Part shown: positions 38,011-49,165 of the stretch, piece by piece | Numbering within the stretch: position 1 is the stretch's first letter | How the letters are laid out: every line of letters starts with the position of its first letter | From: Epiperipatus broadwayi | Lineage: Eukaryota > Onychophora > Udeonychophora > Euonychophora > Peripatidae | Reading direction: 5' to 3' | Assembly (NCBI GenBank): GCA_028023455.1 | Contig: JAQFVV010000063.1 | Span: 6,524,157 to 6,588,156, forward strand | DNA length: 64,000 nucleotides | The notes under the pieces: generated by a model | What the model saw: the letters and a program-made list of their open reading frames with translations, nothing else | What the model was told of the DNA's origin: nothing | Database searches by the model: none | Translations under genes and position numbers: made by a program

Positions 38011-38503
38011 GTATTTATTCTTTTCTTATTTTATTTGTAATTCTATATATAAATGTATTTAAACTTTTTACCAGAAAGGATTAATTAACACATAAATTCA
38101 ATGTTTTCTTACAAGGACTTTTTAATTTGCAGAGCATGCTTGCAATCTGTATGGTCAGATTGTAGCATTCTTGTTCAGTAATGCCATATTTGAATATTGT
38201 TATGCAAATCTATATATTTAAATATTCTATTTCTTAAAAAGACAACACTGGAATATTTTTATTGCAAGTGTGGAAGTTATTAATGCATTAAAGTAATGTA
38301 TTTGAAGTGCAATTATAAAAAGCCATTCATAATGGTCTTTTTTTGTTGAAATTTTTCAATCTTTCTTTTCTTTAATAATAATCCTCTTTCAGAAATAGAA
38401 CTTACAATTACACATCTAGCCAAAGAAGTTTTACAAAAAAATATAAGCAAAACAAATGCAAAATTCCCCATACAATAGTGACAGTCAGTGCAAGATAGAA
38501 TTA

Positions 38504-38668
38504 TCAATAGATGTCAAAAGGTTTGTGCATTAAAATACTATCTAGTGTCAGCTCATCCAATATTCCCAGATTAGTTTCTAGCTTATAGCTTTCATCAGTG
38601 AGGAGCTCTAAATCTGAGAGCAATGTACCTAGATCTATGGATTTCATGCAATCCTCTAGCAGTGACAT
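38504..38668 (-). CDS. small open frame, 54 residues, unrecognised
   Basis: An ATG at 38668 opens a frame of 54 codons ending TGA at 38504. The protein is acidic and Leu-rich (begins MSLLEDCMKS, contains LLSDLELL and TDESYKLETNLG, ends KPFDIY) and its composition is unlike the K/N/I/Y/F-rich chance frames nearby. A second, broken version lies 400 bp away at 38927-39065: minus strand, DESHKLETSL, then a stop, then a few codons before MHKPSGIH. Two copies differing at the protein level argue for a repeated, once-coding sequence (gene fragment or element ORF). The function is unknown, and it could be the last exon of something longer. No domain was recognised. Confidence 0.3.
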   Translation of the reverse strand: MSLLEDCMKSIDLGTLLSDLELLTDESYKLETNLGILDELTLDSILMHKPFDIY

Positions 38669-38926
38669 TTTTCTTTTTTAATTAACTATAAAGCTATTAT
38701 GAGTCCAAAATAAAAACACAATAATGTTTTCAATTCAGAATCATTCACTTATATAGTCATACTGATCTGAAATAAGTCCAGTATCTATATATTTTGGTGA
38801 CTTTGGTTATATAATAACCATAGTAATGATCATACTGTAGGCACGATTGGTATTAAACCACTAAACATCATATGATTACCATTTCCTATGCTTATAAAAG
38901 GTCTTAAAACAGTGGCAGACTTTCCA

Positions 38927-39065
38927 TACAATAACGTCACTCAATGCAAGCTATAACAAACAATGGATGCCAGAAGGTTTGTGCATAAAATTTCTATCTA
39001 ATACCTACTCATCCATTCTCAGACTAGTTTCTAGCTTATGGCTTTCATCAGCAGCAAAAAAAATG
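38927..39065 (-). pseudogene. broken copy of the 54-residue frame
   Basis: Aligns with the 3' two thirds of the frame at 38504-38668 ('gaaagcyataagctagaaac', 'atgcacaaacct' on the minus strand) but has an in-frame stop after MDE and lost the start region. Confidence 0.5.
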
Positions 39066-39212
39066 GTCATCATCGAAAATTATGATTTTTTGTAGTGTAT
39101 TAAGTCAGCAGAATTTTAAATGCTACACATATATGTGTTTGGTGTCATTCTTTTCTAATTTTATCCAAATTTTAGTGTAATACTGTTGGAATTTTAAAGT
39201 CACCCAATATAT

Positions 39213-40957
39213 TGTGATGACCACGTAAAGTCGTTGACACACATATATAGTTATTATTAAAATTAGAAAGTAATAAAGGTGAAATAAATTAGCTAATAAT
39301 TTTTTTTTAAAAAAGAAGGAAGGGAAAGAAAGAAATTGAAATTCTAATGTCAAAATTACTGTGGTTTTTGTAATAGTAAGAGAAGGGGAGGGGGGGCTGC
39401 ATAAATAGAGATATGCGACTCTTTCTCTCTTGTAAGAAATGCTAGAAAGTTATTTTTATTTATTGTGGGAGAGGGGAAGTGGATGCATAAAAAAAAATGC
39501 GTTTCTTCTCTCTTTTAAAAAATATATTATAACAAATTAAAGTAAATGTAAAACGTAAATGTGAAAAAAATGAATGAATTGTAAACTTTAAATAAAATAA
39601 ATGTAATATGTGATATATAAAAAAGAAACAATATGGCCGTAGGTGTGAAAGTCTGTTGGACAAATTAAATTCCACTGACAAAGAAATGTTATCAACGGAA
39701 GATCTTGGCCTGATCTGTTAAATTAATTGGGACTTACATTCCAGCCACTAATTAAATAAAGAAACATAATGATAAAAATTGGTTGGAAATCTAAGTCTTA
39801 ATTTAAAAAATTTAAAAACAACAAACAAAGAAAGATATTAATAAAATTACAATTTTTGTCTGGCATTGCTAGTAGAGACTTTAGAGAAGCAACAGCTAAA
39901 AAGAAAATGGAAGAAGTGCATGGCTAGTGGCGTTAAAGGGACGTAGGTTCGGATTCGAGCCGTCTCATCACTGACTCACAATGTAAGATCTTTGCCTGAC
40001 CTGCTAGAGGGACCACCGCTTCTGTAGCTGTCGATTGAAACACAACCTAAAGAATCAACCAGCAAACTGGATGAAAATAACCCCACAAACTGAGGAAGTT
40101 AATGGAGAACCTGAGGAATTAACAAGCCAAAACTGGAACGAAAGTAACCCCACAATCTGAGGAAGTTAATCAAGAGTGCTTAGGAGAAATACCCATGGGA
40201 CAATTACATAAGCCTAGGTAAAAGCATGCATGCATTTTCATTTGTCTACTATTTATAACTAAATATAAAATTAATGATTTGAGAAAAATAGAACTCTATC
40301 AACAGGACTTTAAGAACTTTTATATCTGATCTATTTGCATATATTTATTATAGCCATGTATTTATAAGGGTGTGTTTTTATTATTATAATGTAATTTTTT
40401 ATATAAAGTGTAAATATTATTATTAAACATATTTGTCATTAAATTTCGTATCCTTGCTTTATTCTCCTATCACCAAGCTACGACAGGGGGGAAACTGTAA
40501 GTAGTGATTAAAGGGGCATACTGATTTGTTTAAGATATTCATGTGCTGCTTGTTCATGTGAAATCCCAATTCTAAAAAATAAATAGCAAGCGCTGGACAT
40601 TCGTTAAGTTTCTTTGAAATAGTTTGCGTTGTTCAGCAGCCGAGGGTATCTTGGTTGGGAAAAATAACGCCAAGATAATATGTACATATTGCCTTGGGGT
40701 TCGATCAAGGGTATAGATATGAAATTAAGTTTGTATCTGTATTAGCTCTCTGCTTGTATTGTAACAGCATTGGTTAAAATAATAAATAAGATAATAAAGA
40801 ATATAAGTGGTAAACAATAAATGGATTGAAATAAAAGTTATGAAAAGAATAAATGGATATAATAAATAAGTATAATATAGAATAAAATAATCAAAATAAA
40901 TATAGTTAAAGGTACAAATAATTAATCAACCGTACGAATAACCATTTTCCGTTATAA
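39213..40957 (+). repeat. 5' LTR (1745 bp)
   Basis: Starts TGTGATGACCACG and ends CCGTTATAA. Compared with the 3' LTR it has scattered substitutions and a replaced stretch near 39405-39440. A short duplicated word, 'aaccccacaa(a/t)ctgagg', lies near 40080 and 40147. TATA-like and AATAAA-like words are too common in this base composition to place U3/R/U5. Confidence 0.9.
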
Positions 40958-40958
40958 T

Positions 40959-40980
40959 TGGGGGCCAGAGTCCGGGATAT
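40959..40980 (+). other. primer-binding site, tRNA-Pro-like
   Basis: Directly after the 5' LTR comes TGGGGGC-CAGAG-TCCGGGAT. TGG is the complement of the tRNA CCA end. The flanking halves match the complement of the tRNA-Pro 3' end (known from other retroelements), with a changed and slightly longer middle. Confidence 0.6.
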
Positions 40981-41364
40981 AAGTCACGTTTACAAGTTCA
41001 GCACATTTGAATTCGAGTATAACAAAATTAATAGTTTATGCAATAATTAATAAACAAATCAAAAATAGCTTGGTGGTAGACAAAGCAAGAAATAAAATAA
41101 ATATTAGAGTGTAAAAGGAGAGAAAGAGAACGTAATATAACGTGGGAAGTTAGGTTGTAAATTGGAGACAGTTGTGGAGGGGTCTTGAAGGCAGGCATGG
41201 GTGAGTGATGATTAGTGAGTGAGATGGGGAGAGCCAAACAAATGTACCTAGTGTCTGTGAAATATAAAGTTAGTAAAGTAATATAATCCTATAAGGATAA
41301 GGTTAGATAGTAAAGCCGTAGAATACAATATAAGTAATTAATTAGTGTGTGTTAAATAAATTTG

Positions 41365-41895
41365 ATGCACACCAGATCAAAAATAACAATGGACGCTCTA
41401 GTGGGCGAAATAGGAAAAACCTCCAAAGAACTAATGGAACCGTCCGGAGAAATAGCTAATGAAGGGGAAATAGAAATTAGCGAAAGAATGGAGACAGTGG
41501 GGGATGATAAAAATAAAATAGAATGCTATAACATAAGGGATATGTTCATGAAATTAATGGAAGGCCAGCAAAGGTTGTTTATGGAAATGAGGGAAATAGG
41601 TGAAAGAAATAGTAGGAAGATAGAAGAGTTGGGCGAACGACACAGTAAGGATTTTAGCAAAAAAATTGAAGAAGTGAAGGAAAAATGTGAACAAACCTCA
41701 GACCAAATGAAGGTTGCAAATGAAAGGCTGAATCACCAGGAGGAGCTACTGGAGAAAATAGAGCAAGGGGAGGAAATTGAAGGAATAAAAAATGAAAACA
41801 GAAAGGTTATAGAAAGCATACAACTAGAGGGAACTCAGTTAGCGAACACAGTTGAAAGGATAGAAGTGAGAGTAGAAAGGGGTGAGAATAAATAG
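41365..41895 (+). CDS. gag-like coiled-coil protein, N-terminal part
   Basis: The start is the ATG at 41365 (protein begins MHTRSK, a start seen in many retroelement Gag proteins), ending TAG at 41895, about 176 residues. The sequence is highly charged (E/K/R) with long heptad-like stretches from about residue 55 to 150 (e.g. MFMKLMEGQQRLFMEMREIG), so it is predicted coiled coil without membrane segments. The frame directly beyond the stop resumes as E/K-rich protein in another phase, so the gag gene is probably one gene split by a small indel near 41880-41892. I see no capsid major homology region and no CCHC zinc knuckle. It would be the structural protein of the element or a remnant of it. 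Confidence 0.6.
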   Translation: MHTRSKITMDALVGEIGKTSKELMEPSGEIANEGEIEISERMETVGDDKNKIECYNIRDMFMKLMEGQQRLFMEMREIGERNSRKIEELGERHSKDFSKKIEEVKEKCEQTSDQMKVANERLNHQEELLEKIEQGEEIEGIKNENRKVIESIQLEGTQLANTVERIEVRVERGENK

Positions 41896-41942
41896 AAAAT
41901 ATAACAGAGATAATAAGAGCTGACAGTAAAAAGCAAGAAAGC

Positions 41943-42344
41943 ATGAGCAAGTGCTTGCAAATAAAAAGCGAAAGTAACAATGTGGAGCAAATGCTTATAG
42001 GCCCAGAAGGAAAGACTGTCGAGCAGGTTGCCGAGTTGCTGAATGCGTTCGACAGCACTAGGCCTAATTACAAGGCAGAGGATCGGGGTATTAAACCCCA
42101 GCCCAACGATCCACACATCAGAAGAATGCAATACAATCCTCATCACGATTATTGGGAAGGAAGCCAGGCATTTCCTGATAGATCCGAGAGGGCTGAAATG
42201 TCCGAACAGACCGGTAGAAGTTCAGACTTCAATTATCCATATGAGCAGGTTGACTCTAGAGGACATCGGAACATTGCTCCAGTTCCAAGTGAAAGTGGAA
42301 ATATGTATGGTAAAAAGCATAAGAAACCTCCAGACAAAAACTAA
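41943..42344 (+). CDS. gag-like protein, C-terminal part (shifted frame)
   Basis: This frame of 133 residues (ATG at 41943, TAA at 42344; open back to about 41892) begins with a coiled-coil continuation (KSESNNVEQM) and passes to a polar, Pro/Asn/Tyr/Arg-rich tail ending KKHKKPPDKN, like the linker and basic ends of Gag polyproteins. Its phase is different from that of the upstream frame. The overlapping frame 42043-42408 is less protein-like and is taken as a shadow. After 42344 the interior becomes AT-rich and non-coding. Confidence 0.5.
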   Translation: MSKCLQIKSESNNVEQMLIGPEGKTVEQVAELLNAFDSTRPNYKAEDRGIKPQPNDPHIRRMQYNPHHDYWEGSQAFPDRSERAEMSEQTGRSSDFNYPYEQVDSRGHRNIAPVPSESGNMYGKKHKKPPDKN

Positions 42345-43372
42345 ACCGAAAGAAATAAACGGACGGAAATGTCGGTTCAGTGAAACGGATAATGTCATGG
42401 GATCATGAGAAATAAAGTTAATTTTTTTTTGAAATATGACAGGTGGGGCAAATCGTCTCACGACAAAATCAAAGTTACTTTAATAAACAAAAAAAAAGGA
42501 TAATATTCACGGAGTAAAATCAATGATAAACTTAAGGAGTGTTTATATGCAGTCAAGCACAACAAGACAATGTAAATAAAAGTAATAACAATAAAAAAAA
42601 AGAAAAGAAATCTATAAATAATTTATTCATATCACAATCTGTCAGGTATAAATGCAGATAGAGTTAACAATTAAATAGAAGTAAAAATAAAAATAAGAAT
42701 CGTTTAGGCTCATTAAAGAGCCATTTAATAATTAATAAAATAAACTAAATGAACAACAGTGATAATGCTTAAATGATAGATATCACTGATAGGTGTATGA
42801 GGTTGCAGATTGAGGCATATATGTGTGTGTGTATGCATTATGTTTGGGTCGTATTTTGAGCTTGATTCAGCCGTCTCTTCGCACTTTAGATTCTCATGGC
42901 TCTCGATGGTTAAACTTTTAAATGAAGCACCAGTAAGAATCCTGGACTCATTATATAATAAGAATTAATGTCCCAATATAATAAGAATTAGTGTCTCAAA
43001 ATAAATAAATGAAGAAATAAGAATTAGTGCCTCGAATAAAATAAATAAATAAATCAAGAATAAGAATTTGTTGTTTGCGCAAGATGAACAGGCAGTAGAA
43101 ATATCCTGCTGTTCACACGCTTTAAACCCCTGTTATGTTTTTTTTTGATAGAGTTAAGTTATGCCATGGTCTCGTATGCGTTGAGATTAAATTGGTTGAT
43201 CAGCCAAAATCGATCGGAAAGAATTGTGTAGCTTTACCTAGCTGTCTCTCTGCAGTCATCCTCATCATCATTATCACTCGTCATGACAGAGTGGGAAAGT
43301 CTGTAATAAAAGCAGAAGTAAGAGTTGAAAGCAAAGAATTAAAATAGGCTCTCATCTCAGAATAAGATTCGA
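42345..43372 (+). other. non-coding interior of the LTR element
   Basis: A-rich, with repeated 'aataagaattagtg' words near 42960-43060. No pol motif in any frame. This is where pol would be in an autonomous relative. Confidence 0.6.
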
Positions 43373-43397
43373 CCCGATTTTAATTCTTAAAATCGGG
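43373..43397 (+). other. perfect 11 bp hairpin before the 3' LTR
   Basis: CCCGATTTTAA, loop TTC, TTAAAATCGGG, located 10 bp upstream of the 3' LTR where a polypurine tract is expected. The purine-rich part there is only a weak 'gggtggagtg'. The stem could act as an RNA-end or terminator-like structure; that is inference. Confidence 0.85.
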
Positions 43398-43407
43398 TGG
43401 AGTGTAA

Positions 43408-45157
43408 TGTGACGACCACGTAAAGTCATCGACACACATATATAGTTATTAATAAAATTAGAAAGTAATAAAGGTGAAATAAATTAGCTAATAATTTTTT
43501 TTTTAAAAAGAAGGAAGGGAAAGAAAGAAATTGAAATTCTAATGTCAAAATTACTGTGGTTTTTGTAATAGTAAGAGAAGGGGAGGGGGGGCTGCATAAA
43601 TAAAGAACTCTGTCTCTTTCTCTCTTCCGATAAGTCAAATGCTAGAAATTATTTTTGTTTATTGTGGGAGAGGGGAAGTGGATGCATAAAAAAAAATGTG
43701 TTTCTTCTCTCTTTTAAAAAATATATTATAACAAATTAAAGTAAATGTAAAACGTAAATGTGAAAAAAAATGAATGAATTGTAAACTTTAAATAAAATAA
43801 ATGTAATATGTGATATATAAAAAAGAAACAATATGGCCGTAGGTGTGAAAGTCTGTTGGACAAATTAAATTCCACGGACAAAGAAATGTTATCAACGGAA
43901 GATCTTTGCCTGATCTGTTAAATTAATTGGGACTTACATTCCAGCCACTAATTAAATAAAGAAACATAATGATAAGAATTGGTTGGAAATCTAAGTCTTA
44001 ATTAAAAATTTTAAAAACAACGAACAAAGAAAGAGATTAATAAAATTACAATTTTTGTCTGGCATTGCTAGTAGAGACTTTAGAGAAGCAACAGCTAAAA
44101 GAAAATGGAAGAAGTGCATGGCTAGTGGCGTTAAAGGGACGTAGGTTCGGATTCGAGCCGTCTCATCACTGACTCGCAATGTAAGATCTTTGCCTGACCT
44201 GCTAGAGGGACCGCCGCTTCTGTAGCTGTCGATTGAAACTCAACCTAAAGAATCAACCAGCAAACTGGATGAAAATAACCCCACAAACTGAGGAAGTTAA
44301 TGGAGAACCTGAGGAATTAACAAGCCAAAACTGGAACGAAAGTAACCCCACAATCTGAGGAAGTTAATCAAGAGCGCTCGGAAGAAATACCCATGGGACA
44401 ATTACAACAAAGCCTAGGTAAAAGCATGCATGCATTTTCATTTGTCTACTATTCATAACTAAATATAAAATTAATGATTTGAGAAAAATAGAACTCTATC
44501 AACAGGACTTTAAGAACTTTTATATCTGATCTATTTGCATATATTTATTATAGCCATGTATTTATAAGTGTGTGTTTTTATTATTATAATGTAATTTTTT
44601 ATATAAAGTGTAAATATTATTATTAAACATATTTGTCATTAAATTTCGTATCCTTGCTTTATTCTCCTATCACCAAGCTACGACAGGGGGGAAACTGTAA
44701 GTAGTGATTAAAGGGGCATACTGATTTGTTTAAGATATTCATGTGCTGCTTGTTCATGTGAAATCCCAATTCTAAAAAATAAATAGCAAGCGCTGGACAT
44801 TCGTTAAGTTTCTTTGAAATAGTTTGCGTTGTTCAGCAGCCGAGGGTATCTTGGTCGGGAAAAATAACGCCAAGATAATATGTACGTATTGCCTTGGGGT
44901 TCGATCAAGGGTATAGATATGAAATTAAGTTTGTATCTGTATTAGCTCTCTGCTTGTATTGTAATGGCGTTGGTTAAAATAATAAATAAGATAATAAAGA
45001 ATCTAAGTGGTAAACAATAAATGGATTGAAATAAAAGTTATGAAAAGAATAAATGGAGATAATAAATAAGTATAATATAGAATAAAATAATCAAAATAAA
45101 TATAGTTAAAGGTACAAATAATTAATCAACCGTACGAATAACCATTTTCCGTTATAA
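43408..45157 (+). repeat. 3' LTR (1750 bp)
   Basis: Starts TGTGACGACCACG and ends CCGTTATAA, followed by the TATAT target duplication. It is collinear with the 5' LTR over its full length. Confidence 0.9.
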
Positions 45158-45162
45158 TATAT

Positions 45163-47780
45163 TGTATGGAAAGAAATGTTAAAAATAAATATTCTCTGTA
45201 AATTCCAACAAAAGGTTATGGGAAACTAGAACAAACTCTGTAGTTTGATGTTAAATGTAACATGACAAACTATGCTCATTTGTTTATATATATATATTGT
45301 AAGGATCGCTATTGGTTTCATCCCTAATCCTTACCATTAAATGCATTTGAACATAAATATATACATAGATGTGTTGATTACTAAAAGCTAATATATCTAT
45401 TGAACAGTGTAAGTTGATGATATATAACAGTATGAATAAAATTATATTGTAGTTTAATGAACTGGAAATGCTTGAAACAAAGTCATAAATTTGTTACTAA
45501 ATTTCATTTTATTAATATTTTAAAATAACCTTTGACAAAACGATATAGTTCAAACAATTGAGAAGTCTTGTAAAGAATAAAAAAAGCCGATTTTATAACT
45601 TAGTTTTGTAATGCTAAGGGGAAATAAAACCTGGTAGAATGTAGGCAGTAACCATGACAACAACAAACAACTATTTTTTTTTCTAATGGCTGGAAAAATT
45701 AAAAACATATAGAGAAAGTTATATGCAAGATTTTCTTTTTTATATTCGTTAATGATAGCAATTCTGATAATTTGACTATTGTATTTTGATAAAACGTTTT
45801 CAGCATTTTAAAGAAAGAACAAGGATGCATAGAACTGTAAGTTGTTTAATTTGATATAAATATGTAGAAAGAAAAAAAACTGAAATGGAGAAATATCACT
45901 ATGCTTCCATTAGCATTGAACTCTTATATAAACTATGGAAATTAAAGAAGTAAATAAATTATAATATGTTGATTAAAGCATAATAGGTACCAAGATTTTT
46001 TTTTATTTTGTATATAATTATATTGAACTTTTCACTATAAAATATGTGAAGAGATATTTTTTCATGTAATCAAGTGTTTGATAATTCTAGAACTGTTGAA
46101 AATTTAGACTTAATAATGTTTATTATCATTAAAATTGACTTTAATCGTGTTTTGTTTATTATATAGCTATAACATGCTCACTGCTGATATACAAAAAAAA
46201 TTATACATATATACTAGTGTAAGAATGATGCAGGTGTGCTGAAGGTTGTTGTGCAAGGTCAAGGCAACTCAGATGGTTTTTGAAGAGGGCGATGAACACG
46301 ATCGATAGGTGTGAATTCCCATCATCATATATATATATGTATGCAATGGCTACTAAATATTATGTGAAGTTTTATATATCAATTGTGAAAGTTGCTAAAT
46401 CAAGGATTATCCAAACTACTTGGTCAGCTTGTGGGAGATGGATAAATCATTGAAGTCACTACTTTGAAGAATGAAGCAAGTAAAAGAGACATTGAAAATT
46501 CCCAATTTACCATGAATTTTTCCATTTAAAGAAGATGCTCATGTTTGATCAAGATGTTTACAGAATCGTTCATAATTTGATGTTGATATGTAACTGTTTG
46601 TTTGTTATAGTTGACATGCTGATGCTATAAATTATATAAGGTTTTCTCTCCTTTATTTATTTATTTATTTTTTTGTTACTTCCACATTGGATTTTTTGAG
46701 CTGGAAGTATCGAAATAATTTAGATGTAAGCATTTCATGATGTAAAATGTATTTTTGAAATAAAAAAATATATAAATGGTTCTGTTAGAAAGAGAGAGAA
46801 GGACTAGACTATGATGAAATGAATATAAATGAAGGTAAGACTTACTTTTTGACCCATTAAAGACATAACATTTAGTAACAAAGTTACTTATTAATAGAAT
46901 CCATATTAACTCTTTATTAACAAGACACATACTAACCATTACTTATAGGTACATATAATTAATTTAATCAATTGATGGCAATTCCAGTTCTCATAACTGA
47001 TAATAGTCATAAACGAATCCATTAATTCAACTATATTTATAAAATAATAATTTATATATTGATATGATGATACCATATTTATTTTTAAATATATATATAA
47101 CAAATAACAAATAACGTCATTTGTTTAGATGGTATTAATGATCATAAATTATTATTTATTTTAATATGATGGCATGAAAGGTAGATGCCGATGAATACCA
47201 AGAATGACACATAGTTAATGATAATATTATTTTATGTATTTATTTTTTTTTGTTTCTGTTTGGATGAGATTAGGTGGAAGTGGTAGGAATCATATTTATG
47301 GTGTTTTAAAGTGTATATTTATATATTTAAATGTGTTATATTAAGTTTAAATAAATTTGTTAATTTAAATTGATTTTACATCAAGGGTTGTCTATAATTT
47401 GTTGAGAATATATCGCTGAATTCACATATCTCTTGATATGGAAACATATATGTAATATGCATCCAATAAGTGTACTATATGAACTATAACGTCAAGTCAT
47501 TGCCCACATTGGCTAGATATATACTAATAAATTATACCTGAACAGAGTCTAACTGCTCAGATTATGACTGGGTTTGAATTCTGGGAATCTAACGGAGTGG
47601 CATGAAAATTGGGTGAATCCTGTGTGTATTACCAAATGAATGGGGGTTGAATGGTAGTAAAGATCCATTTTGGCTGTAGTGTTGCTGAATCTTTCCAATT
47701 TTTCTATGGACGGACGGATTCGTGTTTCAGTGTATGCATGCAGTGGGATGAATTTAGGTAGATGGTTGAGGGTGGGTCAT
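45163..47780. other. AT-rich stretch without supported genes
   Basis: (TA)n near 45282. The part 46210-46320 is less AT-rich and has weak A- and B-box-like words ('caactcagatgg', 'ggtgtgaattccc') suggesting an old tRNA-derived remnant, not firm enough to annotate. The minus frame 46676-46939 lacks motifs. Confidence 0.4.
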
Positions 47781-47791
47781 CGGTCCATTAC

Positions 47792-47792
47792 A

Positions 47793-47834
<42 letters not shown>
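47792..47834 (+). repeat. (TA)n(TG)n compound microsatellite
   Basis: A TA run followed by a TG run. The frame across it (47670-47909, IYIYIY...VCVCVC) is an artefact. Confidence 0.95.
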
Positions 47835-47959
47835 AAACGAATGAACATAGTTTTTACTGTTACATTTAATATATATATAATTTTAGATGTTTACAAAATT
47901 GCTTCTTGAATACTAATATATCTTGTACCCAAAAAAATCAATGATTTTTAATCTTAAAA

Positions 47960-49165
47960 CAACCATCCACACTATCTTATATTACTGATACACATGACCA
48001 TATACATGCAGAAAATATAAATAATCACCAATATAGGTATTTTGTGCTGAACCAGCTCTCCTCGTTAGTTGGTCCAGATTATCATCTCCCATACATATAT
48101 ACAATCAGTGCTCAGTTTATATTAAGATAGAAAATCCTTATACTTCAATGGACAGGCTTCAATCTACTCCAACTCTTCAGCCATCCATACCATTGAATAT
48201 CTGATGATAGAATTCCCAAACCCCATGCTGATGCCAATATTGTTATTATGCCTATGTTGATCTCAAGTTACTCTGATCTGTTATGTACAGGACAGTATCC
48301 ATTTAAATACATAGAAGACCGATGGGTAAAATGCAGGCTTAATAAGTAAGATTTGAAATACCAGCCACTCTTATATCTGGAGCTTAATTGTAAATATAGG
48401 AGATTTGAGCTCAGACTTTCAAACCATTTCAACCATCCACACTATCTCATATTATTGATAAACATGCCACACACATGCAGAAAAGATAAATAATCACAGA
48501 TATATGTATTTCATGCTGAACCAGCACTCATCAATTGGTCCAGATTATCATCTCCATACATATATACAATCAGTGCTCAGTAGTATGAGATAGTGTGGAT
48601 GGTTAAAATGGCTTGAAAGTCTGAGTTCAAATTTCCTATGTTAACAATTGGGCTCCAGGTATAAGAGTGCCTTGTATTTCAAATCTTACATATTAAGCCT
48701 GCATTCTGCTATGTATTTAAATGGATACTGTCCTGTACATGAGGGGTTAGAGTGCTGCCTTGAGGTTAACATGAACATAAAAACAATAGTTGCATCAGCA
48801 TGAGATTTGGGAATTCTATCATCAGATTTTCAATGGTATGGATGGCTAAAGATTTGGAGCTTGTAGTAGATTGAAGCCTGTCCATTGAAGTATAAAGATT
48901 TGCTGTCTTAATATAAACTGAGCACTGATTGTATATATGTATGGGAGATAATAATCTGGATCAATTGATGAGTGCTGGTTCAGTACGAAATACCTAAATT
49001 GTTGATTATTTATTTTTTTTGCATGTGTGTGGTCATGTTTATCAGTAATATGAGATAGTGTGGGTGGTTGAAATGGCTTTAAAGTCTGAGTTCAAATCCC
49101 CTATATTTACAATTCTGCTCCAGGTGTAAGAGTGCCTGGTGTTTCAAATAATGCTCAAAGTAATT
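47960..49165. mobile_element. FB-A copies 5, nested ~1.2 kb palindrome
   Basis: The left half (47960-48580) holds a long FB-A arm, then a second FB-A start (48405, 'gagatttgagctcagacttt'). The right half (48583-49165) mirrors this: an FB-A end directly after 'cagtgctcag', then a long arm ending 'gagttcaaatccc' and 'ctccaggtgtaagagtgcct'. It extends FB-A beyond other copies with the outer words 'ttgaaatacca', 'agtgcctggta'-like and the inner 'tctgatgatagaattcccaa', 'tgtacaggacagtatcc'. It is the most complete copy in the window and carries no protein frame. Confidence 0.85.

Larger units (their letters stand above)
39208..45162 (+). mobile_element. LARD-like LTR retrotransposon, 5.9 kb, no pol
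   Basis: Two long direct repeats (39213-40957 and 43408-45157) flank a 2.45 kb interior and are bordered by the duplicated 5 bp TATAT (39208-39212, 45158-45162). The interior starts with a primer-binding site and holds a frameshifted gag-like gene. No protease, reverse transcriptase, RNase H or integrase motif is visible in any frame. Long LTRs plus a defective interior fit a large retrotransposon derivative mobilised in trans. The LTRs differ at only a few percent of positions by eye, so the insertion is fairly recent. The superfamily cannot be fixed without pol; the 5 bp duplication and tRNA-Pro-like primer site would fit Ty3/gypsy. Confidence 0.85.

Noticed and set aside
41807-42461. Minus-strand frames of 79-103 codons and the plus frame 42043-42408
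   Set aside because: They overlap the gag-like frames and look like shadows of them; the plus-strand frames have the more protein-like composition.
46210-46330. tRNA-like element
   Set aside because: A- and B-box-like words are weak, no fold or target duplication was found.
47540-47600. B-box-like 'gggtttgaattctgg'
   Set aside because: No A box or fold around it; such words occur by chance and at FB-A ends.
47670-47909. 79-codon frame with IYIYIY and VCVCVC
   Set aside because: Runs through (TA)n(TG)n; artefact.
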